Source: Methylovirgula sp.
Lineage (GTDB): Bacteria; Pseudomonadota; Alphaproteobacteria; Rhizobiales; Beijerinckiaceae
Assembly: GCA_030040215.1 (NCBI GenBank)
Contig: JASHUD010000120.1
Coordinates: 1 to 5,576, forward strand
DNA length: 5,576 nucleotides
Direction: 5' to 3'
Below the pieces are notes generated by a model, which saw only the letters and a program-made list of their open reading frames with translations, searched no databases and had not been told where the DNA came from. This document shows, piece after piece, positions 1-5,576 of the stretch (its first letter is position 1; each line of letters starts with the position of its first letter). Made by a program: the position numbers and the translations under genes.

Positions 1-506
1 GACTGACGCGGCCGATCGCGGCACGCGGCATCATCGGGCGATTCGCCGAGGCGATGCTCGCCGAGGAGCGCGTACCCGGCTTCGCGCCCGCCGAGTTGCC
101 GCCGAGCATGACCTTGGCGCCGCGCACGCAAGCGATTCTGATTTCGGATTTCCTAGGCGATCCGGCCGATATTGCCGAAAAAATCAACGTTCTCTCAAGC
201 CGCGGTGCGCGCGGTTATCTCGTCATGATCGCCGATCCGATCGAAGAGACCTTTCCCTTCGTCGGCCACACGGAATTCCTCGATGTCGATTCCGACGCGC
301 GCTTGCGGATCGGACAGGCGGAAAGCTTTCGCGACGAATATGTCGCGCGCCTTGCGGTGCATCGCGACGCCGTCACGAGCGCGGCGCGGCGGCGCGGCTG
401 GAATGTTCTGCCGCATCGCACGGATCGGCCGGCGTCCGAAGCGTTGCTGGCGCTGCGCGTGCGGCTCGAAGCCGATCCGACGCAATTCGCGAGAGTTGCA
501 GGCTGA
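1..506 (+). CDS. DUF58 domain-containing protein (vWA-like), C-terminal part
   Basis: This is the 3' end of a gene that enters from the left edge. The reading frame is open from base 3, giving 167 residues and a TGA stop at 504-506; the start lies outside the window. The fragment covers the end of the vWA-like fold of DUF58 proteins. It shows the hydrophobic strand AILISDFLGDP, a second strand RGYLVMIADP, and then the family's usual tail: EETFPFVGHTEF, an acidic D-V-D-S-D-A-R-L turn, a helix with ESFRDEYVARL, and HRTDRPASEALL near the end. DUF58 proteins are usually encoded beside a MoxR-type AAA+ ATPase and are thought to act with it in protein maturation or complex assembly; the substrate here is unknown. 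The MoxR gene would be expected just left of the window (inference). The stop codon shares its last base with the start of the next gene, which indicates an operon. The family call is firm; the cellular role is not. Confidence 0.9.
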   Translation, partial: LTRPIAARGIIGRFAEAMLAEERVPGFAPAELPPSMTLAPRTQAILISDFLGDPADIAEKINVLSSRGARGYLVMIADPIEETFPFVGHTEFLDVDSDARLRIGQAESFRDEYVARLAVHRDAVTSAARRRGWNVLPHRTDRPASEALLALRVRLEADPTQFARVAG

Positions 507-3301
507 TGTTCGGATTGCCGCTTGCCTTCACGATCCCGGCCGTCCTCGTTGCGCTCGTCGGCCTGCCGGCGCTTTACTATCTGCTGCGGATCACGCCGCC
601 GCGTCCGCGCCGCGTGCCGTTTCCGCCGCTGCGCCTCATCCTCGATCTGCGGCCGCGCGACGAGACGCCGGCGCATACGCCTTGGTGGCTGCTCGTTCTG
701 CGCTTGGCGATCGCGGCTGCGATCATCCTCGCGATGGCCGGTCCGATCTTTAATCCGCTGCCGGCCGGCGAAAGCCGTCCGTTGCTCTTGGTGATTGATG
801 ACGGTTGGCCGGCGGCGCCGAGTTGGGATCTGCGCATGGCGGCGGCGACGCAACGCATTGAAGAGGCGGCCCGGCGCGGCCAGGTCGTCGGCGTCGCCGC
901 GACCTCCGACGGCGGGCGCGAGATCCTTGCGACCGACGCGGCGCGGGCGCTCGATCGCGTGCGCGCCATCAAGCCGATGCCGTTCATTGCGGATCGGCTG
1001 GCTTTGCTCGCGCCGATTGCGAATTTCGTCGCCGAGCAGCCGAAGACGACGGCGGTCTGGATCGCCGATGGGCTCGAGCGCGGCCATGCCCGTGAATTCT
1101 CCGAAAAGCTGGCGCACCTTGTGCCGGGCGCGGCGTTGGTTACGAGCGGGCAGGCGGTGCGGGCGCTGGCCGGCCCGAAGAACGAATCGGGCGAACTCAG
1201 CGTACGCGTGCTGCGCAGCGCGACGCACGGCCCGGAGCAGGGCCTCGTGCGGGCCCTCGACTTGAAAGGCCTCAGCCTCGGAGAAGCGCGGTTCGACTTC
1301 GCAGGTCCCGGCGCAACGAGTCCCACCGAGACGAGCGCCAAGTTCGATTTGCCCACCGATCTGCGCAACGATATCGCACGGCTGGAAATTCTCGACGAAC
1401 ATTCGGCGGGCGCGGTTTCGCTCCTCGATGAGCGTTGGAAGCGACGGCGGGTCGGAATCGTCAGCGGCGAGACGGCGGATGTTTCGCTGCCGCTGCTTGC
1501 GCCGAACTACTATCTTCGTAAGGCGCTTGCGCCGTTTGCCGACGTGCGCGAGGCGCGGCCCGGAACGCCCGATCCGATCGCCACGCTGCTCGACGAGCAT
1601 GTTAGCGTGATGGTGCTCGCCGACATCGGCAATCTTCTGCAGAACGACCATGATCGGCTGAAGCAATTCGTTGAGAACGGCGGCATTCTGTTGCGCTTCG
1701 CCGGTACGCGGCTTGCGGCGGCCGATTCCGACGATCTCGTGCCGGTGCGGCTGCGCCGCGGCGGGCGCATCCTCGGCGGCGCGCTTTCTTGGGAAACGCC
1801 AAAGCGGCTTGCGCCCTTCGACGAGCAGAGTCCGTTCGTAGGGCTGCGGGTTCCCGATGAAGTGACGGTACGCCGCCAGGTGCTCGCCGAGCCCGACGCC
1901 GATCTGCCGGGCAAGACCTGGGCGCATCTCGTCGACGGGACGCCGCTCGTCACCGCGAGCCAAGACGGCAAAGGCATGATCGTCCTCTTTCATGTCACCG
2001 CCGATACGACCTGGTCCAATTTGCCGATCTCCGGCCTTTTCGTCGAAATGCTGCGCAAGATCGTCGACCTTTCGGGCGTGGCCGCGAACGCAACGGAGAC
2101 GAAGGGGGAGAAGGCCCAAACCGTGCCGCCGGCCCGCACCCTCGACGGATTCGGCGTGCTTGGCGCGCCGCCGCCGACCGCCAAGCCGGTTCCGGTGACA
2201 TTCGCGCAGGCCGGCGATGCCGATCATCCGCCGGGCTTCTACGGGCCGCCCGATCAGTTGCTTGCCGTCAATGCGCTGCGCGCCGACGACACGCTGAGCG
2301 CCGCAGACTACTCGGCAACCGGCTTGGCTTCCGAACCGTTGCGGCAGGCGGCACCCGTCGATCTGCGCCCGGCGCTGCTCGCCGTCGCATTTCTGCTGTT
2401 CATCGCCGATGCGCTCGCCTCGCTCTGGCTCTCGGGCGCGCTTACGCGGCGCTTCGGGCGAGCCGCCGCAGCGCTCGCGATGATGGGGCTTGCGTGCAGC
2501 TTTTTGCCGGGCTCGCTGCGCGCCGATCCGAAACCCTCCGATCCGACGCTCTCGCAGAACGATCTTCAATCGGCGTTGAATACAAGGCTCGCCTATGTCG
2601 TAAGCGGCGATCCGCAAGTCGACGAGGAAAGCAAGGCCGGGCTTACGACGCTGTCGCAGGTCCTGGCGCAACGCACCGCGCTCATCCCCGCCGATCCGAT
2701 CGGCGTCGATCCGGGGCGCGACGAACTCGCTTTCTACCCGATGCTCTATTGGCCGATCGTCGCCGACCGACCGCAGCCCGCGGCCGCCGAGAAAGCCAAA
2801 GTCGCCGCCTACATGAAACAGGGCGGCACGATCATCTTCGATACGCGCGACGCGCTGACGGCGCACGCCGGCGGGCCGCCCACCCCGGAAGCCATATGGC
2901 TGCGGCATTTGCTCGACGGTATCGATGTGCCGGAGCTCGAGCCTGTGCCCCCCGATCACGTGGTCACCAAGACATTTTATCTGATCGACGGATTCGTCGG
3001 CCGTTATGAGATCGGCCAGACGTGGATCGAGGCGCTGCCTCCCGCCAATCCCGCCGACGGCGCGAGGCCGGCGCGCGCCGGCGACGGCGTATCGCCGATC
3101 GTCATTACGTCCAACGATCTTGCGGCGGGTTGGGCGAGCGACGCGGACGGCGAGAGCCTTTATCCGCTCGTCCCGGGCGGCCCGCGCCAGCACGAGCTGG
3201 CGCTGCGCGGCGGCGTCAATCTCGTGATGTACACGCTGACCGGCAACTACAAGACCGACCAGGTGCACGTCCGCGATTTGCTCGAGCGGCTGGCGCACTG
3301 A
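506..3301 (+). CDS. BatA/DUF4159 domain membrane protein, partner of DUF58-MoxR
   Basis: This is a complete 931-residue protein. It starts at the ATG overlapping the upstream TGA by one base (TGATG), so translation is probably coupled. Residues 1-80 are a BatA-type N-terminus with two membrane helices (about 5-27 and 59-79) joined by an arginine-rich loop. Residues 92-215 resemble a vWA fold (LLLVIDDG, TTAVWIADGL) but lack the DxSxS metal-site serines. Residues 314-520 look like a class I amidotransferase-type fold (RRRVGIVSGE, VSVMVLADIG, LKQFVENGGILLRF). Two more hydrophobic segments lie at about 621-641 and 651-671. Residues 688-929 are the DUF4159 domain (TRLAYVVSGDP, FYPMLYWPI, VAAYMKQGGTIIFDTRD, LVMYTLTGNYKTDQVH). 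Positive charges in the loops place both large soluble parts in the periplasm. The only cysteine is C664 in a membrane segment, so no amidotransferase nucleophile exists. The length and architecture match alphaproteobacterial DUF4159 proteins. The molecular function is not established; a role in an envelope-located MoxR/DUF58 assembly system is inferred from the neighbourhood. Confidence 0.92.
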   Translation: MFGLPLAFTIPAVLVALVGLPALYYLLRITPPRPRRVPFPPLRLILDLRPRDETPAHTPWWLLVLRLAIAAAIILAMAGPIFNPLPAGESRPLLLVIDDGWPAAPSWDLRMAAATQRIEEAARRGQVVGVAATSDGGREILATDAARALDRVRAIKPMPFIADRLALLAPIANFVAEQPKTTAVWIADGLERGHAREFSEKLAHLVPGAALVTSGQAVRALAGPKNESGELSVRVLRSATHGPEQGLVRALDLKGLSLGEARFDFAGPGATSPTETSAKFDLPTDLRNDIARLEILDEHSAGAVSLLDERWKRRRVGIVSGETADVSLPLLAPNYYLRKALAPFADVREARPGTPDPIATLLDEHVSVMVLADIGNLLQNDHDRLKQFVENGGILLRFAGTRLAAADSDDLVPVRLRRGGRILGGALSWETPKRLAPFDEQSPFVGLRVPDEVTVRRQVLAEPDADLPGKTWAHLVDGTPLVTASQDGKGMIVLFHVTADTTWSNLPISGLFVEMLRKIVDLSGVAANATETKGEKAQTVPPARTLDGFGVLGAPPPTAKPVPVTFAQAGDADHPPGFYGPPDQLLAVNALRADDTLSAADYSATGLASEPLRQAAPVDLRPALLAVAFLLFIADALASLWLSGALTRRFGRAAAALAMMGLACSFLPGSLRADPKPSDPTLSQNDLQSALNTRLAYVVSGDPQVDEESKAGLTTLSQVLAQRTALIPADPIGVDPGRDELAFYPMLYWPIVADRPQPAAAEKAKVAAYMKQGGTIIFDTRDALTAHAGGPPTPEAIWLRHLLDGIDVPELEPVPPDHVVTKTFYLIDGFVGRYEIGQTWIEALPPANPADGARPARAGDGVSPIVITSNDLAAGWASDADGESLYPLVPGGPRQHELALRGGVNLVMYTLTGNYKTDQVHVRDLLERLAH

Positions 3302-3323
3302 AGGCTAGTTTCCGGAACGCAGG

Positions 3324-3370
3324 GAGCGCGCTCTCCTTCTCTCCGCTTGGTGGGGAGAGGAGCCAGTTTT
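3324..3370. terminator. Hairpin between convergent genes, candidate terminator / dispersed repeat
   Basis: The 67-base gap between the two convergent stop codons holds two self-complementary elements. Positions 3324-3333 form a perfect 10-base palindrome, GAGCGCGCTC. Positions 3336-3344 pair with 3354-3362 to give a 9-bp stem (one G-U pair in the + strand RNA) around a 9-base loop. After a 4-base spacer, TTTT follows at 3367-3370, overlapping the stop codon of the minus-strand gene. For the + strand operon this is a plausible intrinsic terminator, although the T-run is short and offset. For the minus strand there is a stem but no T-run. The CTCTCC-GCTT-GGAGAG pattern also resembles intergenic repeats scattered through many Rhizobiales genomes, so it may be one copy of such a family (inference). 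Confidence 0.45.
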
Positions 3371-5258
3371 ACGGCGCCTTCACCGGCCGCCACTCGGCGG
3401 CGAGCTGCTGGGCCTGCTTGATCTGCTCCGGCGTCATCCGGTCGGCCATGATGTCGCGGTTCTTGGCGGCATTGTCGCGATATTCCGAGTTTGTCGAATA
3501 AGATGCCGCCACGGTGAACCACTTATACGCCTGCACGTAATCCTGCGGTGCGCCTTGCCCGTTGGCGTAGAGAAAGCCGAGATTGGTCTGCGCGAAGGAA
3601 TCGCCTTGCTCGGCAGCCTTGCGATACCAGTCGGCCGCTTGCGCATAATCCTGCTTCACGCCTTCTCCCTTCGCATAGAGAAGCCCGAGGCTGCTTTGCG
3701 CAAAGCGATCGCCGCGCTCGGCCGCCTTGCGATACCATTGCGCGGCTTGCGCATAATCCTGCGCCACTCCTTCGCCGGTTGCATAGAGCTGACCAAGGTT
3801 ACTCTCTGCCGCGAGATCGCCTTGCTCCGCCGCTTTGCGAAACCAGATTGCCGCCTGCGCCGGATCGGGCGCCACGCCTTGGCCGCGCAAATACATCTGC
3901 GCGAGATTGCTTTGCGCGGCGACTTCGCCTTGCTCGGCCGCTTTGCGATACCATTTTGCCGCCTCGGCATCGTCCTGTTTGACGCCGTGGCCGGTGGCAT
4001 AGAGCAGGCCGAGATTGCTTTGTGCGGCCATGTCGCCTTGTTCGGCCGCCTTACCGTACCATTTGGCCGCCTCGGCGGGATCGGACGCTACGCCTTTGCC
4101 CTCCGCGTAGAGCAGGCCGAGATTGCTCTGCGCCGCCACATCGCCTTTCTCGGCCGCCTTGCGATACCACCTGGCAGCTTGCGCGAAATCCTGCGGGACG
4201 CCTTGGCCCTTCGCATAGAGGGCGGCGAGATTGCTTTCCGCCGCGACCACGCCTTGGTCGGCGGCCTTGCGGTACCAGACTGCGGCCTGCGCAAAATCCT
4301 GCGGCACGCCTTGCCCCTTGGCGTAGAGATAGGCGAGGTTGGTTTCAGCGCCGACATCGCCCTGATCCGCGGCCTTGCGGTACCAGACTGCAGCCTGCGC
4401 GAAATCCTGCTTTACGCCTTTGCCGGTCGCGTAAAGCGATGCGAGATTGCTCTCTGCCGCCAGATCGCTTTGCTCGGCGGCCTTGCGGTACCAGTTCGCG
4501 GCTTGCGCGAAGTCCTGTTGCACACCTTTGCCGTTCGCGTAGAGAAGTCCCAGCGTGCTTTCGGCATAGGCGTTGCCTTGCTCCGCGGCTTTGCGGTACC
4601 AAACCGCCGCCTGCGCTGCGTCTTGGGCGACGCCCTGACCCTTGGTCGTGAGCTGCGCGAGATTGATCTGCGCCGTCAGGTCGCCGTGTTCCGCCGCTTT
4701 GCGAAACCAGTCGACCGCTTGCGCGTCGTCCTGCGCTACGCCTTGCCCTTTCAGGTAGAGCAGGCCAAGGTTCGTCGCGGCCGCGACGTTGCCGCGCTCC
4801 GCCGCTTTGCGGAGCCAGCTCGCCGCTTCGCTGAGATTTTGCGTAGCGCCAGGTTTTGCCAACAGCGATGCGAGATTGGCTTCTGCCGCGACGTCGCCCC
4901 GCTCGGCAGCCTTGCGATACCAGTCGGCGGCCTGCGCATCGTCCTGCGGGACGCCTTGTCCAGTCGCATAAAGCAGGCCGAGGCTGCCCTGCGCAAACGT
5001 GTTACCTTGTTCGGCGGCCTTGCGATACCAGGTGGCGGCTTGCGCAAAATCCTGCGGGACGCCTTGGCCCTTGGCGTACATGAGGCCGATATTGGCCTCC
5101 GCGTAAGCGTCCCCTCGTCCCGCCAAAGGGAGCAACAATTTCAATGCCGTCGCATAATCTCCGTGCGCATAAGCGCTGGCGCCCTCCTGAAGAGTCTCCG
5201 CGGCTAACGGCGCCGAAAGGCCGATAATCGCCACGCCGAGCACGAACAACCGCTTCAT
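3369..5258 (-). CDS. Exported SEL1-repeat protein, 15 tandem repeats
   Basis: This is a complete 629-residue protein. The start at 5258 is chosen because it gives a clear signal peptide (MKR, a hydrophobic core at residues 4-18, and probable cleavage after A20 in APLAA) and has an excellent ribosome binding site; the frame stays open upstream, but only with an arginine-rich, non-exported extension. Residues 21-50 form a TPR/SEL1-like opening helix pair (AYAHGDYATALKLLLPLA). Residues 51-589 are 15 SEL1 repeats of 36 residues, the third having 35. The consensus includes A-x-S-N-L-G, L-Y-A-x-G-x-G-V, Q-D, A-Q-A-A and W-Y-R-K-A-A-E-Q-G-D. Residues 590-629 are the C-terminal tail with MTPEQIKQAQQLAAEW, common in alphaproteobacterial SEL1 proteins. 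No lipobox, no later membrane helix and no enzymatic domain is present. SEL1 arrays form alpha-solenoids that bind other proteins, so a periplasmic scaffold or adaptor is likely. It is far longer than the periplasmic regulator ExoR and should not be called that. The partner is unknown. Confidence 0.95.
   Translation of the reverse strand: MKRLFVLGVAIIGLSAPLAAETLQEGASAYAHGDYATALKLLLPLAGRGDAYAEANIGLMYAKGQGVPQDFAQAATWYRKAAEQGNTFAQGSLGLLYATGQGVPQDDAQAADWYRKAAERGDVAAEANLASLLAKPGATQNLSEAASWLRKAAERGNVAAATNLGLLYLKGQGVAQDDAQAVDWFRKAAEHGDLTAQINLAQLTTKGQGVAQDAAQAAVWYRKAAEQGNAYAESTLGLLYANGKGVQQDFAQAANWYRKAAEQSDLAAESNLASLYATGKGVKQDFAQAAVWYRKAADQGDVGAETNLAYLYAKGQGVPQDFAQAAVWYRKAADQGVVAAESNLAALYAKGQGVPQDFAQAARWYRKAAEKGDVAAQSNLGLLYAEGKGVASDPAEAAKWYGKAAEQGDMAAQSNLGLLYATGHGVKQDDAEAAKWYRKAAEQGEVAAQSNLAQMYLRGQGVAPDPAQAAIWFRKAAEQGDLAAESNLGQLYATGEGVAQDYAQAAQWYRKAAERGDRFAQSSLGLLYAKGEGVKQDYAQAADWYRKAAEQGDSFAQTNLGFLYANGQGAPQDYVQAYKWFTVAASYSTNSEYRDNAAKNRDIMADRMTPEQIKQAQQLAAEWRPVKAP
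3492..5108 (-). repeat. 108-bp in-frame tandem repeat array (15 SEL1 units)
   Basis: Fifteen units lie end to end inside the SEL1 gene. Reading along the minus strand, unit 1 is 5001-5108, unit 2 4893-5000, unit 3 4788-4892 (105 bp), unit 4 4680-4787, and the rest continue in exact 108-bp steps to unit 15 at 3492-3599. Every unit carries the W-[YFL]-[RKT] helix, and the tryptophan is present in all fifteen. Most units differ at many synonymous positions, so the array is not a very recent expansion, although units 7 and 8 share a 42-base segment with only two differences. Because 108 is a multiple of three, gain or loss of whole units would keep the frame. Confidence 0.95.
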
Positions 5259-5269
5259 TCTTCTCCTCC
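5259..5269 (-). promoter_or_regulatory. Ribosome binding site of the SEL1 gene
   Basis: Read on the minus strand, GGAGGAG (5269 down to 5263) is followed by AAGA and then the ATG at 5258-5256. This is a near-perfect Shine-Dalgarno sequence at short but usual spacing. It fixes the start at the MKRLF methionine rather than at the upstream TTG at 5393, where no comparable site is seen. Confidence 0.85.
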
Positions 5270-5423
5270 GCGCCGTTCTCGCAGCGGCCGGGACTTGCGT
5301 GTCCTTTTGGGGGGAAAGAACACAAGATTGGCGTTGGCGACAAGCCCTTTGTCGGCGCGACTGCGTGCGGAGACCCGGGGCGGACCGGCGCAAGGGCTCG
5401 AAATACCGCGCTTCGGGCGCCGG
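5259..5423 (-). other. recN-SEL1 intergenic leader
   Basis: This 165-base non-coding stretch separates the recN stop from the SEL1 start, which is long enough for a promoter. On the minus strand TTGTCG (5343-5338) and TTCTTT (5320-5315) are 17 bases apart, but the second hexamer matches a -10 box poorly, so the promoter assignment is weak. A run of six C (G6 on the + strand, 5309-5314) lies about 50 bases before the start codon. No convincing intrinsic terminator for recN is visible, so read-through from recN cannot be excluded. Confidence 0.4.
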
Positions 5424-5576
5424 CTAGGCCGGGGTCACCGGATCTCCGGTTCTTTCCAGGAGCCGGCCGGCGGCGGCGCGCGCCTCTTCGGTGACCGTGG
5501 CGCCGGCCAGCATCCGCGCGATCTCTTCGCGGCGCGCCTCTTTGGCGAGATGCGCGACGCGCGTTGCGACCCGTTT
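5424..5576 (-). CDS. recN: DNA repair protein RecN, C-terminal fragment
   Basis: This is the last 50 codons of a gene that runs off the right edge, ending in TAG (5426-5424 on the minus strand). The fragment reads KRVATRVAHLAKEARREEIA, then RMLAGATVTEEARAAAGRLL and a short tail ending DPVTPA. The pattern E-x-I-A-R-M-L-A-G-x-x-V-T followed by an A-rich helix with L-L is the usual ending of RecN, the SMC-like ABC ATPase that acts in recombinational repair of double-strand breaks in the cytoplasm. The Walker motifs and coiled coil that would confirm the call lie outside the window. The identification therefore depends on this short but characteristic tail. In many alphaproteobacteria recN is followed by ligA; here a SEL1 gene follows instead. 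Confidence 0.85.
   Translation of the reverse strand, partial: KRVATRVAHLAKEARREEIARMLAGATVTEEARAAAGRLLERTGDPVTPA

Noticed and set aside
215..3298. 1027-codon open frame on the minus strand opposite the DUF4159 gene
   Set aside because: It starts at GTG, is very rich in arginine, has no recognisable domain, and lies exactly opposite two genes with clear families. Long antisense frames are expected in GC-rich genes that rarely use TTA, CTA or TCA codons.
3022..3501. Plus-strand frame bridging the end of the DUF4159 gene and the SEL1 gene
   Set aside because: It is out of frame with both genes, has arginine-rich shadow composition, and runs through the intergenic hairpin into the opposite gene.
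3492..5108. CRISPR-like regular repeats
   Set aside because: The units are 108 bp, contiguous, in frame and protein-coding, with no short identical repeats separated by unique spacers.
3555..5207. 550-codon open frame on the plus strand opposite the SEL1 gene, itself repetitive
   Set aside because: It begins at TTG without a convincing ribosome binding site, and its 36-residue periodicity is only the mirror of the SEL1 repeats: 108 bp is a multiple of three, so one stop-free antisense unit keeps the whole frame open.
5309..5314. G6 tract in the SEL1 leader as a phase-variation switch
   Set aside because: Six bases is short for slippage and the tract is not placed in a clear promoter spacer or coding frame.
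5259..5393. N-terminal extension of the SEL1 protein to a TTG at 5393
   Set aside because: The added 45 residues are arginine-rich and would bury the signal peptide, while a strong Shine-Dalgarno sequence sits just before the ATG at 5258.
5343..5398. Inverted repeat AGCCCTT (5343-5349) / AAGGGCT (5392-5398) as a recN terminator
   Set aside because: Seven base pairs around a 42-base gap with no T-run is weak and could arise by chance.

Overview
The window looks like a piece of a high-GC alphaproteobacterial chromosome, probably Hyphomicrobiales (Rhizobiales). This rests on the GC-rich third codon positions, the DUF58 + DUF4159 gene pair in its alphaproteobacterial form, the typical alphaproteobacterial SEL1 protein with its C-terminal MTPEQI-type tail, and a CTCTCC/GGAGAG intergenic hairpin of a kind common in that order. 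The genus cannot be read from the sequence.

Layout. (1) Positions 1-506, + strand: the 3' end of a DUF58 (vWA-like) gene entering from the left edge. (2) Positions 506-3301, + strand: a 931-residue membrane-anchored protein with a BatA-type N-terminus, a degenerate vWA-like section, a glutamine-amidotransferase-like middle and a C-terminal DUF4159 domain. It starts on the last base of the DUF58 stop codon, so the two are almost certainly co-transcribed and translationally coupled. (3) Positions 3302-3368: a short convergent intergenic stretch with a hairpin and a T-run. (4) Positions 3369-5258, - strand: a 629-residue exported protein consisting almost entirely of 15 tandem SEL1 repeats. (5) Positions 5259-5423: the leader of that gene, with a strong Shine-Dalgarno sequence. 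(6) Positions 5424-5576, - strand: the 3' end of recN, running off the right edge.

How the parts relate. The first two genes belong to the MoxR-ATPase / DUF58 / BatA-DUF4159 cluster, thought to act as an envelope-associated chaperone or maturation system; its substrate is unknown. The SEL1 gene lies downstream of recN on the same strand but probably has its own expression signals. Its product should work in the periplasm as a protein-binding scaffold. No functional link between the two strands is evident.

Nothing here is clearly a new system. The points most worth a second look are the domain architecture of the DUF4159 protein (two amidotransferase-like motifs without a catalytic cysteine, a degenerate metal site, and an internal signal-peptide-like segment) and the very regular SEL1 array, in which one column varies freely beside an invariant tryptophan.
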